A stretch of DNA of 64,000 nt, from the NCBI RefSeq assembly GCF_900115365.1, contig NZ_FOWD01000004.1, positions 62,001-126,000 of the forward strand. The letters are read 5' to 3'. Origin of the DNA: Anaerocolumna aminovalerica (GTDB lineage Bacteria; Bacillota; Clostridia; Lachnospirales; Lachnospiraceae). A model generated the notes under the pieces. That model searched no databases. It was not told the origin of the DNA and was given only the letters and a program-made list of their open reading frames with translations. Made by a program: the position numbers and the translations under genes. Of the stretch, positions 35,333-44,207 are shown piece after piece; the first letter of the stretch is position 1, and the number at the start of each line of letters is the position of its first letter.

Positions 35333-35842
35333 ATGGAACGTATTTTGATTATAGGTGGCAATGGTTGCGGAAAAACGACATTGGCACAAAAATTAGCCCT
35401 CAAATTGGAACTTCCATTAATTCACCTTGATGTTCTATATTGGAGAGATAATTGGAAAAATGCTTCAAAAGATGAATTTGATGAGTTGCTAATGAAAGAG
35501 CTTTCAAAACCAAAATGGATTATAGATGGAAATATGAATCGTTCAATACCTCTTAGACTAAAGTATTGTGATACTGTGATTTACATGGATTTCTCACGAA
35601 CTATGTGTGTTTATGGTGCTATAAAAAGAGTGGTAAAAAATTATGGGAAAAGCCGCTTTGATATGGGAGGTTATTGCCCTGAAAAATTCAATAAACAAAA
35701 AATTGAGTTTATAAAGGCTATTTGGAACCATGATAAGACGAATAGAAAACGGTTTTATGATATGCTTAATAATGAAAGTGCTGTAAACAAAATAGTATTG
35801 AAAAATCGCAGGCAAGTAAATAAGTTTTTGCGGAGATTTTGA
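35333..35842 (+). CDS. P-loop kinase-like protein (adenylate kinase/FlaR-like)
   Basis: This is a 169-residue P-loop protein. It starts MERILIIGGNGCGKTTLAQK, a perfect Walker A GGNGCGKT, and continues LIHLDVLYWRDNW and PKWIIDGNMNRSIPLRLKYC then DTVIYMDFSR. These features match the FlaR/topology-modulation group of adenylate-kinase-like proteins, whose substrate is unknown. The ATG at 35333 is preceded by GTGGAGGTTTTT. A strong terminator follows, so it ends its transcript. Confidence 0.85.
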   Translation: MERILIIGGNGCGKTTLAQKLALKLELPLIHLDVLYWRDNWKNASKDEFDELLMKELSKPKWIIDGNMNRSIPLRLKYCDTVIYMDFSRTMCVYGAIKRVVKNYGKSRFDMGGYCPEKFNKQKIEFIKAIWNHDKTNRKRFYDMLNNESAVNKIVLKNRRQVNKFLRRF

Positions 35843-35847
35843 GTTTG

Positions 35848-35885
35848 AAAGCATTGATTTTACTACAAAATCAGTGCTTTTTTTT
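35848..35885 (+). terminator. Terminator after the P-loop kinase gene
   Basis: AAAGCATTGATTTT (35848-35861), loop ACTAC, AAAATCAGTGCTTT (35867-35880), then five more T. Confidence 0.9.
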
Positions 35886-36099
35886 ATTTAAAATCACGTA
35901 AAACCTTTTTGGCATATTACAAATGGATACCAGTAACAAAGGTGTCCTTTATTATTATAAGAGGAGCAGTAAAATTGAAAGAAATGATAATGCAGTCATT
36001 ACGTTTAAAATAAATAGAAGCCAGCGACCAAGATACAATTACATGGTGGATAAAGATGGAATCAGAAATGAAAAAATAGAAAATTTTAAATATAGATTT

Positions 36100-36127
36100 G
36101 CCCACAGGTAAAAACCTGTGGGCTTAC
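36100..36127 (+). terminator. Isolated terminator-like hairpin upstream of the VWA operon
   Basis: GCCCACAGGT, loop AAAA and ACCTGTGGGC form a perfect 10-bp stem, followed by TTACTTT. No clear gene precedes it. Confidence 0.7.
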
Positions 36128-36187
36128 TTTATAACTGTATCATCAATAATGAAATGGTAAATTTATGTATAAATTCTAAAAGACATA

Positions 36188-36196
36188 TGCTATAAT
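36188..36196 (+). promoter_or_regulatory. Extended -10 promoter of the VWA/TelA operon
   Basis: TGCTATAAT is a perfect extended -10 (TGn plus TATAAT) 30 nt before the start codon. No good -35 is visible, as allowed for extended -10 promoters. Confidence 0.55.
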
Positions 36197-36225
36197 TGTA
36201 GTTAAAAAGGTGAGGAGTGATAATT

Positions 36226-37767
36226 TTGTTCAAAAAAATAGCTATTGTCCTTCTGCTGGCAGCTTTACTATTTTCTCTATGCTCATGTTCTTTTGATGAT
36301 AGTAAAGCAAAGGACAATTCATTCACTGTTTTGTCAAGCAGTGAAAATAAGGATTTAGAGCAAATGCTTTTGGAATTTGCCAAAAAAAATAAAATTGATT
36401 TAAAATTTGAGTACACAGGGTCTTTAAATATTCCTTCCATGATAAAGTCATCACAAAAGGATTATGATGCTGTATGGTCTTCAAATAGTATATGGAATGC
36501 TTCCATCTCAAACTCCGTTTTAAAAAATTCAAAATCTATATCTGTTAATCCTGTGATATTTGCGGTAAAGGAAAGCAGGTATAAAGACTTGGGATTTAGT
36601 AAAGACACAGTTGTAAATGACTTGGTGCAGGCAGTAGAAGCAGGAAATTTAAAGTTTCTAATGCCGTCGGTTACTCAAACAAACAGCGGTGCATCAGCTT
36701 ACATAGGATTTTTAAACTGTCTGGCAGGTAATCCTCCGGTTTTGACAGAGGAAGACTTAAAATCAGAAGATCTTCAAGAAAGTTTAAAGACCTTGTTTAA
36801 AGGAGTAGTCAGAAACTCCGGCAGTGATGAATACTTAATAGACATCTTCAATGATGGCGACTACGATGCACTTGTGAACTACGAATCTTCGCTAATAGAA
36901 CTGAACAATCAGTTAATAAAAAGTAATAGAGAACCCTTAAGATTCATTTATCCCTCTGACGGAGTTTCCGTTTCGGACAGTCCCTTTGCGTACATAGATA
37001 ACAATAATGATAATAAGCTGGAAATTTTTAATAAGCTTCAAAGCTTTTTATTGTCAGCGGACACCCAGCAAAAGCTTGAAAGTATGGGTAGAAGAACCAC
37101 CTATGGAGGTCAGGTATCAAACCATGAGGTTTTTAAGGAATCATATGGAATTGATAAGAATGCGTATTTGTCGCCTATTAAATACCCGGCGAGCCCTGTA
37201 ATTAAAAGTGCACTGAATCTTTACCAGGATTTATTCAGAAAACCTTCTGTGGTAGTTTTTTGCCTTGATTATTCAGGTAGTATGTATGGGAAAGGAAATG
37301 AACAACTTGTTGCGGCAATGGAAATGATATTGGATTATAAGCTGGCATCAGAGGATATGATACAGTTTTCGGAAAGGGACAAAATATTTGTTATTCCATT
37401 TGCAGAAGAACTTAAATGGGAGGATTCAACTTTATCTGGAACGGATACAGCTGACCTGATATCCAGAATAAAGGATACGGAGGCTGGGGGAGGAACGGAT
37501 ATATACAAGCCGGTGGAGCATGCCGCCACAATACTAAAGGATTTTGATACTGATTTATATACAAAATCCATTGTTTTAATGACAGATGGTGCATCAATCG
37601 GAGGTTTCCGTAAAGGTAACTCTTACGATATACCTGTGTTTTCAATTATGTTCGGTGAGGCAAATCCGAAGCAGTTGGATGAAATCAGCAGACTTACAAA
37701 AGGCAAGACCTTTGACGGCAGAATAGACCTTATTAATGCCTTTAAGGAAATAAGAGCATATAATTAG
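36226..37767 (+). CDS. Lipoprotein with substrate-binding-like domain and von Willebrand A domain
   Basis: This is a 513-residue protein. A lipoprotein signal (IVLLLAALLFSLCSC) is followed by a periplasmic-binding-like fold (DYDAVWSSNSIW, LMPSVTQTNSGASAYIGFLN) to about residue 330, then a VWA domain. The MIDAS is intact: DYSGSMYG with Asp348, AGGGTDIYKP and LMTDGAS. VWA modules hold metal and bind proteins. I prefer TTG (36226) as start because GAGGAG lies 8 nt upstream; a GTG at 36217 lies inside that site. It is the first gene of a five-gene cluster with XpaC, a second binding-like protein, TelA and a SHOCT protein. Confidence 0.85.
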   Translation: MFKKIAIVLLLAALLFSLCSCSFDDSKAKDNSFTVLSSSENKDLEQMLLEFAKKNKIDLKFEYTGSLNIPSMIKSSQKDYDAVWSSNSIWNASISNSVLKNSKSISVNPVIFAVKESRYKDLGFSKDTVVNDLVQAVEAGNLKFLMPSVTQTNSGASAYIGFLNCLAGNPPVLTEEDLKSEDLQESLKTLFKGVVRNSGSDEYLIDIFNDGDYDALVNYESSLIELNNQLIKSNREPLRFIYPSDGVSVSDSPFAYIDNNNDNKLEIFNKLQSFLLSADTQQKLESMGRRTTYGGQVSNHEVFKESYGIDKNAYLSPIKYPASPVIKSALNLYQDLFRKPSVVVFCLDYSGSMYGKGNEQLVAAMEMILDYKLASEDMIQFSERDKIFVIPFAEELKWEDSTLSGTDTADLISRIKDTEAGGGTDIYKPVEHAATILKDFDTDLYTKSIVLMTDGASIGGFRKGNSYDIPVFSIMFGEANPKQLDEISRLTKGKTFDGRIDLINAFKEIRAYN

Positions 37768-37779
37768 AGGAGATTCAAT

Positions 37780-38424
37780 ATGAAAGAAATATTTCTTGGT
37801 GTTGTTTCCGCAGTAGTATTCCTTGCAGTCTGGCTTATAGGCGACAACATTGCAATATCCATCTTAAGCAGTGCAGGTTGCCTGATAATAACCTTATTTA
37901 CAATAAAGACTCTGGAAAAGGAAAAGAAATTGAAGATTGACTTAAAAGATGATGAAAATGCTTACGATAAGGTCCGTAAATCAATTATTGATTACAGTTC
38001 TTCCATTTCAAGGTATGGGGATAAATTTAGGAGCCTGAATGTAGAGAGGGATATTATATCTCCGGACATTATAATCATGATGGATTCAATCCATAAAACG
38101 TGTTTAAAAATATCAGATGCACTTATGGAAGACAATTCTCTCTACACGAAGCTGAATGATTTTTCCTCATATTATTTGCCCGGGCTGATTAATATTTTAG
38201 ATACCTATGAAAACTTGGCCGAAGGCTCATTTAAAGCAGATGAAGCACAAAAATTTGCCTCGCAGTTTTACCAATTTCTAACTCAGATAACAGATGCCTT
38301 CGATAAAAAATATTACAGCCTTTTCTCAAAGGATGTTCTGGACAGTAAGGCTGAAATGGCTGCTATGACGGCTTTATTCAAATCAGAAGGACTTATGGAT
38401 AATAAAGATTTTATGGGAGGATAG
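37780..38424 (+). CDS. XpaC-like membrane protein (5-bromo-4-chloroindolyl phosphate hydrolysis family)
   Basis: This 214-residue protein has two hydrophobic segments at the N-terminus (FLGVVSAVVFLAVWLIG, SILSSAGCLIITLFTI) and a helical cytoplasmic domain (YDKVRKSIIDYSSSISRYG, SYYLPGLINILDTYENLAEG). This is the plan of XpaC-family proteins, which almost always accompany TelA. It follows the VWA gene by 12 nt, with AGAGGAGATT as ribosome-binding site. The family name comes from an old phenotype in Bacillus and does not establish enzymatic activity. Confidence 0.75.
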   Translation: MKEIFLGVVSAVVFLAVWLIGDNIAISILSSAGCLIITLFTIKTLEKEKKLKIDLKDDENAYDKVRKSIIDYSSSISRYGDKFRSLNVERDIISPDIIIMMDSIHKTCLKISDALMEDNSLYTKLNDFSSYYLPGLINILDTYENLAEGSFKADEAQKFASQFYQFLTQITDAFDKKYYSLFSKDVLDSKAEMAAMTALFKSEGLMDNKDFMGG

Positions 38425-38507
38425 TTTGAATTATTAAAAAACATAATTCAAACGATGAATTTGTGCTTATGCCCAAATTCACGGATACTGGAAGATGGAG
38501 GATTAAT

Positions 38508-39608
38508 ATGAAAAATATAATAAAAGGAGTAATTGCTTTTGTGGCAGTTATTGTAATAGGTATAACCGTATCAGTTATAATGAAGCCGAGGGATAAGGCG
38601 GTTACCGTGATGGGCGCAGTAGGAGGCGGTAAGGAAAACTTTCTTGCAGACCCGGATATTTTGGCAATTTTACATGATAAATACAATATAAACTTGAAGG
38701 TTGACAACTGGAGCAATAACAAGCTTATTAAGGATACTATAGAAACAAAGGAAAAAAAGGACTATGATTTTGTTTTTTTCAGTGACGAAAGATTTTATGA
38801 ATATTATAAAAGACCTGCAGCTGCCGACGAGGCTCCAAGGCTAAAAACACTAAAATCCAATATTGTCCTATCAACTCCCATAGTGATTTACAGCTGGGAC
38901 ACCATATGTGATACTCTAATATCAAATGGTTTAGTGGAAAAAATTCAGGATACTTACTACATTGTTGATATGCCGGCGGTTTTGTCATACATTGAAAACA
39001 ATACAAAATGGTCGGATATAGGCATAAAGGACATATACGGTAAAATTAATATTGCCAGCACAGATCCGGTGACATCCTCACCTGGTACAACATACTACGG
39101 CTTGCTGGCATCAATTATGAACGAAGGATATGTGGATGAAAGCAATATTGACAATGTACTTCCAAAACTCAAGGATTTTTACAAGCTTTCAGGCTTTATG
39201 AACAATACTCCCGCCGATTTATTTGACTTGTATCTTAGAATGGGAAAGGGTGCTTATCCTATGATAGTGGATTATGAAAAATCCATTATTGATTTTGCCA
39301 ATAACAATCCTGACGGCTTTAATAAGGTCAAGGACAAGGTAAGAATACTGTATCCGAATCCAACTATATGGAATTCTCATTGTATAATGAGCTTTTCAGA
39401 GAATGGCACATCCTATGTGGATGCTTTGGCTGACCCGGAAATTCAGAAAATTGCATGGGAAAAATACGGCTTCAGAACCGGTGTGGTAGGCGGCGAATAC
39501 GATGTTAATTCAGTGCCAGTAAAAGGAATTCCTCAGGAAATAACCTCCGCAACAAAGGGGTTGCAGAAAGAAATTTATGATAAAATAATTGAAGCACTTA
39601 AAAATTAA
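38508..39608 (+). CDS. Membrane-anchored periplasmic-binding-like protein
   Basis: This 366-residue protein starts with an uncleaved-looking hydrophobic helix (GVIAFVAVIVIGITVSVIM) and no lipobox. It then has an extracellular type II binding-protein-like domain (MGAVGGGKENFLADPDI, NIASTDPVTSSPGTTYYGLL, KGAYPMIVDYEKSIIDFA, FRTGVVGGEYDVNSVPV). The ATG at 38508 is chosen for TGGAGGATTA upstream rather than the ATG at 38463. It resembles the binding half of the VWA lipoprotein upstream but lacks VWA. Two related sensing domains in one operon suggest ligand detection outside the membrane. Confidence 0.75.
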   Translation: MKNIIKGVIAFVAVIVIGITVSVIMKPRDKAVTVMGAVGGGKENFLADPDILAILHDKYNINLKVDNWSNNKLIKDTIETKEKKDYDFVFFSDERFYEYYKRPAAADEAPRLKTLKSNIVLSTPIVIYSWDTICDTLISNGLVEKIQDTYYIVDMPAVLSYIENNTKWSDIGIKDIYGKINIASTDPVTSSPGTTYYGLLASIMNEGYVDESNIDNVLPKLKDFYKLSGFMNNTPADLFDLYLRMGKGAYPMIVDYEKSIIDFANNNPDGFNKVKDKVRILYPNPTIWNSHCIMSFSENGTSYVDALADPEIQKIAWEKYGFRTGVVGGEYDVNSVPVKGIPQEITSATKGLQKEIYDKIIEALKN

Positions 39609-39643
39609 TAATAAAATTATTAATAATATAAAGGAGACTGAAA

Positions 39644-40750
39644 ATGGAAGGAATTAGATTAGATTTTGGAAATGAAGTACAAACATTACCTGAAAAAAAT
39701 CAAACCGAAGAAGGCGGTATGAGCCTGGCATCTTTAACCCCCCAGGAACAGAAGCAGGTTTTGGAGTTTGTAGAAAAAATTGATGTTACAGACAGCAACT
39801 CTATTGTTACATATGGTTCTGGTGCGCAAACGAAGCTTGCAAAGTTTGCGGACGATACATTGAAAAATGTTAAAACAAAGGACTCTGGTGAGGCGGGCAA
39901 GTTGCTTTCTGACCTAGTTGTTACCATAAAAAATTTTGATTACATAGGCGAAAACAAGGGCTTTTTAGGCAATCTGTTCGGAAAGGCAAAAAATGAAATT
40001 GACAAGTTGATTGCTCGCTACAGCGATGTTGAAGTAAATATTGACAAAATAACCAATATGCTGCAATCTCACCGTCATACCATGCTTAAGGACATCGCCA
40101 TGTATGATGAAATGTATAAAACAAATTTGGATTATTTCAAAGAGCTTACCATGTACATTGTAGCAGGTAAGGAAAAAATTAAAGAAATGAACGAAAAAGT
40201 AATCCCAGAGCTAAGAGAACAGGCTACTAAATCAGGTGACGAAGCAGAGGCTCAAAAGCTGAATGATTTGGTTAATGCGGTAAATCGCTTTGAAAAGAAG
40301 GTTTATGACCTGCAGCTAAGCCGTCAGATATCACTTCAAATGGGACCGCAGATACGCTTAATTCAAAACAACGACGCCCAGCTGGCTGACAAAATACAAT
40401 CTTCAATTGTAAATTCCATACCTCTATGGAAAAACCAGATGGTTATATCCCTAGGTCTTGAAAATGCAAAGGCTGCTCTTGCTGCCCAGACAAAGGTTAC
40501 AGACATGACAAACGAGCTTTTAAAGAAAAATTCCGAAATGCTTAAAGCAGGTACTCTGGATGTGGCCAAGGAAAGCGAGAGGGGAATCGTGTCCATGGAA
40601 ACAATAAAAAAGGTAAATCAGGATTTAATTGAAACAATTAACCAAGTACTTGAAATACAGAAAAAGGGTAAGGAAGAAAGGCTAGCCGCCGAGTCAGAGC
40701 TGATTACAATAGAATCAGAGCTTAAGCAAACTCTCGTAGCTATAAGATAG
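39644..40750 (+). CDS. telA: Toxic anion resistance protein TelA
   Basis: This 368-residue, highly helical soluble protein matches the TelA family. The N-terminal region has SLASLTPQEQKQVLEFVEK, followed by GAQTKLAKFADDTLKNVKTK. Then come FLGNLFGKAKNEIDKLIARY, and LQSHRHTMLKDIAMYDEMYK, the best conserved family segment. Later blocks are LQLSRQISLQMGPQIRLIQN and SIPLWKNQMVISLGLENAK. TelA is linked to tellurite and toxic anion resistance and to the broader Ter stress systems; its mechanism is unknown. It lies 35 nt after the binding-protein gene, with AAAGGAGACTG upstream. Confidence 0.92.
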   Translation: MEGIRLDFGNEVQTLPEKNQTEEGGMSLASLTPQEQKQVLEFVEKIDVTDSNSIVTYGSGAQTKLAKFADDTLKNVKTKDSGEAGKLLSDLVVTIKNFDYIGENKGFLGNLFGKAKNEIDKLIARYSDVEVNIDKITNMLQSHRHTMLKDIAMYDEMYKTNLDYFKELTMYIVAGKEKIKEMNEKVIPELREQATKSGDEAEAQKLNDLVNAVNRFEKKVYDLQLSRQISLQMGPQIRLIQNNDAQLADKIQSSIVNSIPLWKNQMVISLGLENAKAALAAQTKVTDMTNELLKKNSEMLKAGTLDVAKESERGIVSMETIKKVNQDLIETINQVLEIQKKGKEERLAAESELITIESELKQTLVAIR

Positions 40751-40794
40751 TAGACAATGAAAAATGAAGATATATTGTAAAGGGGTGAATAAAT

Positions 40795-41217
40795 TTGAGT
40801 AAGAAAGTGGTTAATATTATATTTGTTATTGGAATAATTGGAATAATTTTTATGGGTATTTGGACAATTTCTTTAACTAAATCACTAGATACTGCAACGG
40901 GCATGAAAAGAGCAAGTAAAGGTATGAGTAGCAATCAAATTTGGAATGATAAATTTGATTCTGCAAAGAAACAAAGGAACATAGCAATTAGTGGACTTAT
41001 TGTATCAGTAATATTATTTGGTTCAGGTACATATTTGAAGTACTCTAAATCAGAAGATAAGAATGGAGACTTAATTTCAGAAATTAATAAAGTTAATGAT
41101 TCAACACAAATAAATGCATCTGATAAACTTGTTGATCTGAAAAAGATGTTTGATAATGGATTAATAACGCAAGAAGAATACGATAGTAAACGTAAAGAAA
41201 TATTAGACAAAATATAA
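40795..41217 (+). CDS. Two-helix membrane protein with C-terminal SHOCT domain
   Basis: This 140-residue protein has two hydrophobic helices (VVNIIFVIGIIGIIFMGIWT and NIAISGLIVSVILFGSGTYL) separated by a short loop. A 30-residue SHOCT module follows (LVDLKKMFDNGLITQEEYDS then KRKEIL). SHOCT domains are thought to aid oligomerisation. It starts at TTG with AAAGGGGTG upstream, 44 nt after telA, and is probably the last gene of the VWA-XpaC-TelA operon. Confidence 0.75.
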   Translation: MSKKVVNIIFVIGIIGIIFMGIWTISLTKSLDTATGMKRASKGMSSNQIWNDKFDSAKKQRNIAISGLIVSVILFGSGTYLKYSKSEDKNGDLISEINKVNDSTQINASDKLVDLKKMFDNGLITQEEYDSKRKEILDKI

Positions 41218-41368
41218 ATAAAGCAAGAAACAGAAGGATGAAAAACAGGCTCTGCGTCAAGTGTGAACTGACCCCAAAATGTTGGACAATAATTTATTAG
41301 GCGACTTGGATATGGTATAATAAAGTAGACACATAGTTAAGAGAATATTGTGAAAGGTGGTCTGCTTT

Positions 41369-41662
41369 ATGGCAAGAAAGAGCTTTGATAAAGCATTTAA
41401 AATTGCTGCAGTAAAACTGGTTCTTGAAGATGGCATGTCTGTTTCAGAAGTTTCGAAAGAACTTTCCATTCATTATAATTCTTTATATCGTTGGATAAGT
41501 GAATATGAAGAATACGGAGAAAGTGCGTTTCCTGGACATGGAACCGCACTTTATTCATATCAATACGAAATCAAAAAACTAAAACAAGAGAACCTGGAAC
41601 TTCGCAAGGAGCTAGAACTATTAAAAAAATTCCGGGCCTTCTTGAAGAAAAAGAATACATAA
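41369..41662 (+). CDS. IS3-family transposase OrfA
   Basis: This 97-residue protein has a helix-turn-helix that binds the element ends (MARKSFDKAFKIAAVKLVLE, then DGMSVSEVSKELSIHYNSLY). A leucine-zipper-like coiled coil follows (EIKKLKQENLELRKELELLK). The start at 41369 follows AAAGGTGG. Near its end, AAAAAAA at 41623-41629 in the phase A_AAA_AAA is a canonical -1 slippery site that leads into OrfB. Read alone, OrfA stops at 41662 and acts as regulator or inhibitor. Confidence 0.93.
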   Translation: MARKSFDKAFKIAAVKLVLEDGMSVSEVSKELSIHYNSLYRWISEYEEYGESAFPGHGTALYSYQYEIKKLKQENLELRKELELLKKFRAFLKKKNT

Positions 41663-42513
41663 GATTCCGTTATATCAAAGAGCATCAAGATTCTTTAAAC
41701 ATCAAGAAGGCTTGTAAAATCTTAAATGTATCAAGAGCTGGTTATTATAAGTTCTTAAATCATAAGCAATCGAAAAGAGACATTGAAAATCAAGTACTTA
41801 GCGAAGAGATTAAACGAATTTTTGAAGAACATAAAGGTCGATATGGTTCTTTACGTATAGCCAAGGTGTTGACCCAGAAAGGCCTGAACGTTAATCGGAA
41901 GCGGATTTCCAGGCTTATGCGACTTATGGGGCTTTGCCCAAAAGGCTCACGTTATCGTTACAAAAAATATAATCAGGCTAATACACCAGAACATCCAAAT
42001 CTATTAAATCAAGTATTCAAGTCCAATACCAAAAATCAGATATGGGTAGGTGATATTACCTATGTGCCAACTAAGAAAAGGACTTTATATTTGGCAGTGT
42101 TTATCGACGTTTTTTCAAGAAAAGTTGTTGGGTGGGCAATGGATACAAAAATGAAAGGCCAACTGGTTATCAATGCGTTTAATCAAGCATATGGAAAAGA
42201 GCAGCCTAAGCCGGGCCTTATTGTCCATACGGATCAGGGGACACAATATACCAGTGGAAACTTTCAGTCTCTTCTAAAAGCACGAAAAAGTATTCATAGT
42301 GAAAGTAGAAAAGGAAATCCCTATGATAATGCTCTCATGGAATCGTTTTATAGGACTATAAAAAGAGAGCTTATTCAGGATGCTCATTATGAGACTCCTG
42401 AACAAGCTCAAGATGATATTTTTAAATACATTGAATTATATTACAATACTAAGCGGATTCATTCTGCTCTTGGGTATATAACTCCTTCTCAATTTGAAGA
42501 ACAAAATTCATAA
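41629..42513 (+). CDS. IS3-family transposase OrfB (made by -1 frameshift from OrfA)
   Basis: The -1 frame opens at the slippery A-run and runs on as IPGLLEEKEYIRFRYIKEHQ. It carries the HTH_21-like region (RAGYYKFLNHKQSKRDIENQ) and an rve integrase core with the DDE residues in WVGDITYVPT, HTDQGTQYTS and NPYDNALMESFYRTIKRE. It has no good start of its own, so OrfAB is a fusion made by ribosomal slippage. All catalytic residues are present and no stop interrupts the frame, so the transposase should be functional. Confidence 0.93.
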   Translation: MPGLLEEKEYIRFRYIKEHQDSLNIKKACKILNVSRAGYYKFLNHKQSKRDIENQVLSEEIKRIFEEHKGRYGSLRIAKVLTQKGLNVNRKRISRLMRLMGLCPKGSRYRYKKYNQANTPEHPNLLNQVFKSNTKNQIWVGDITYVPTKKRTLYLAVFIDVFSRKVVGWAMDTKMKGQLVINAFNQAYGKEQPKPGLIVHTDQGTQYTSGNFQSLLKARKSIHSESRKGNPYDNALMESFYRTIKRELIQDAHYETPEQAQDDIFKYIELYYNTKRIHSALGYITPSQFEEQNS

Positions 42514-42719
42514 AATCCACTTAACTTTATGTCTACTAAACCTTGACAACTCTAACCTCCAATGTTATTTTTTGTCTAACATTTCGGGTGCAGTTCAGTG
42601 TTGGGGTAAGGTTCCTTTGGAACCCGCCTAAATACTAGATGCAGGGCTGTTTTTGTGTTTTGATTCTAAAAATTTATTTTTGGGCAGGCGAAATAGACCT
42701 CGTGCCAGTCTGTTTTTAT

Positions 42720-43046
42720 TTAATTACAAGAGTGTAAAATACGTGTACGAAAACGTTCAAAGTTTCGAATACCGTAGGATATACGCTTTAAAACTTTAAT
42801 ATAAGGCTGCCACATGTCACAAACAAAGTATTTTACACGATATCGCTCATTACGATTCATCTCGCGAAAATAGGCTGAAAGATGTGCTTGCGTACGATCA
42901 GGGAGGATATCCATAATGGAAGGTTGTTTAGGATTCACGATGATGTATTGATATTTTCCAGTCTCAGCATTGCCTTTAAATTCATCAATAGATATCGCCT
43001 CCTTTAAGGAAGGACAAGAGTAATGAATGGTATTAGGGATTCTTGG
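42720..43046 (-). pseudogene. ISL3-family transposase, truncated
   Basis: A leftward in-frame stretch encodes ISIDEFKGNAETGKYQYIIV, then MDILPDRTQAHLSAYF and YRVKYFVCDMWQPYIKVLKR. This is the DDE core of ISL3 transposases (IDEF-G the first Asp, CDMW-PY the second region). The N-terminal third is missing beyond 43046 and the C-terminal part ends early at 42720. It is the coding remnant of ISL3 copy B. Confidence 0.85.
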
Positions 43047-43050
43047 TGTT

Positions 43051-43149
43051 ACTTGTTAAGTTGATTGAACCGCCGTGTACCGAACGGTACTCACGGTGGT
43101 GTGAGAGGTCGGAAATTTCTCAGTTAGGGAAATTTCCTCCTACTCGATT
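43051..43149 (+). mobile_element. Group II intron 3' end relic with well-preserved domain V
   Basis: After ACTTGTTAAGTTGATTG comes a domain V candidate at 43069-43100. ACCGCCGTGTACC pairs with GGTACTCACGGTGGT, with GAAC at the tip and a bulge. A domain VI-like stem (GGAAATTTC / GAAATTTCC) and the end CTCCTACTCGATT follow. Upstream domains and the reverse transcriptase are missing. It abuts the truncated ISL3 transposase, suggesting insertion there and later deletion. Confidence 0.75.
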
Positions 43150-43192
43150 GTCTAAAAATCATTTGTGCAGGATGTGTAAGCCTTCGGGATGA

Positions 43193-44029
43193 TTACTGTA
43201 TGGTTTCCCGGTTAGCCAGTATGCTGTTCCGATATTTCAAGGGCGTAATCTGAAGGTGATTCTTAAAATGTTTGTTGAAGGAGGAGGCATCTCTGAAACC
43301 GCAGGAGTATGCTATCTCGGACACGGAAAGATCGGATTCCAGTAGCAGCTGCCGGGCGATTTTGATGCGGTACTGGATCAGATATTTCTGTGGAGACAGG
43401 GAAGTGGCATTGATAAACAGTTTATAGAGATAGGTACGGTCTATGCAAAGGAATTTTGCAATGTCGGCAACACGGATATCATAGGTATAATTATTGTGGA
43501 TGTAATCCACAGCCCTGGTAATATAATTTTCATAGACAATCCCTGAGGGTGCTTGTTCAGGACGACAGATATGGGAGAAGCAGCGGTAAAGCAAGCTGAG
43601 ATAGAGCAGCTCATTTCCCTGGCGCTCGGTGAAAGCAAGGATTAAAGAGGACAGATCCTTCCATAGCATGCCGTTGCTGTAGTCCTTTAGAATCAGACTG
43701 GTATGGGAAAGGCCGCTTACTTTTAATAGGTTGGGTACATCATACCCATCAAAGCCGATCCAGCAATATTCCCAGGGATTCTGGTCATCAGCGCAGTACA
43801 GGGTTGTGACTCCCGGATGGATTAAAAAGCCCTCCCCTTCTCCTACATGATATACTGACCCATTCACATGATAAGTGCCCTGCCCATGTAAAACAAAATG
43901 GATTAAATAATGAGGGCGGATGGCAGGACCAAAGGAATGGGATGGTTTGCATTGTTCATGACCGCAATGATATAGTACCAGAGGCCTTCCGGGGATATTA
44001 TTATTGTCTTGTACTGGTAATGGTTTCAT
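43193..44029 (-). CDS. AraC family regulator of the adjacent GH4 gene
   Basis: This 278-residue regulator has an N-terminal cupin arm (RPHYLIHFVLHGQGTYHVNG, YHVGEGEGFLIHPG) and a C-terminal AraC DNA-binding domain (YDIRVADIAKFLCIDRTYLY, SDLSVSEIAYSCGFRDASSF, then NKHFKNHLQITPLKYR). I start it at 44029, where AGGAGGAAGTATC precedes ATG; the frame extends 35 residues upstream without support. It is divergent from the glycosidase gene and, as is usual for this arrangement, probably activates it in response to a sugar. Its base composition is visibly richer in GC than the flanking relics. Confidence 0.93.
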   Translation of the reverse strand: MKPLPVQDNNNIPGRPLVLYHCGHEQCKPSHSFGPAIRPHYLIHFVLHGQGTYHVNGSVYHVGEGEGFLIHPGVTTLYCADDQNPWEYCWIGFDGYDVPNLLKVSGLSHTSLILKDYSNGMLWKDLSSLILAFTERQGNELLYLSLLYRCFSHICRPEQAPSGIVYENYITRAVDYIHNNYTYDIRVADIAKFLCIDRTYLYKLFINATSLSPQKYLIQYRIKIARQLLLESDLSVSEIAYSCGFRDASSFNKHFKNHLQITPLKYRNSILANRETIQ

Positions 44030-44207
44030 GATACTTCCTCCTTCTGCACGATGGCGGTTACAGATAACGGATGATTTGGTTGACCAACATATTTTTGATT
44101 GCAAAATCAACATAATGACAATTTTACGAAACAAATGACATAGATTACAGCATAATTACATTATATAATAGACAGTAGCATATTACAAATAATAAGGAGA
44201 AAAAATC

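Larger units (their letters stand above)
35843..36225. other. Intergenic region between the kinase and VWA genes
   Basis: It holds two terminators (35848-35885, 36100-36123) and the promoter of the VWA operon. Between the terminators lies a short open frame (35923-36111) whose stop falls inside the second terminator stem. I do not believe it is a gene, but the block with its own terminator could give a short RNA. Confidence 0.45.
41264..42597 (+). mobile_element. Intact IS3-family (IS150-type) insertion sequence with GTG target duplication
   Basis: The element is 1334 bp. Terminal inverted repeats of 25 bp, TGAACTGACCCCAAAATG at the left and its partner (reading TGAACTGCACCCGAAATG on the other strand) at the right, match at 21 of 25 positions. 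GTG lies directly outside both ends (41261-41263 and 42598-42600), a 3-bp target duplication. Two overlapping reading frames linked by a programmed slip encode the transposase. The intact ends and genes suggest it may still be mobile. Confidence 0.92.
41248..43046. mobile_element. ISL3-family element relic, copy B, split by an IS3-family element
   Basis: The left end GGCTCTGCGTCAA (41248-41260) is the same terminal sequence as at 27892. The element continues after the IS3 insertion (42598 onward) with the same blocks as copy A (CTAGATGCAGGGCTGTTTT, CGTGCCAGTCT) and then a leftward transposase fragment. Its right half is lost where the group II intron relic begins at about 43051. Confidence 0.7.

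Noticed and set aside
35923-36111. 62-codon open frame between two terminators
   Set aside because: No ribosome-binding site, its stop lies inside a terminator stem, and the sequence resembles no family. Kept only as an intergenic note.
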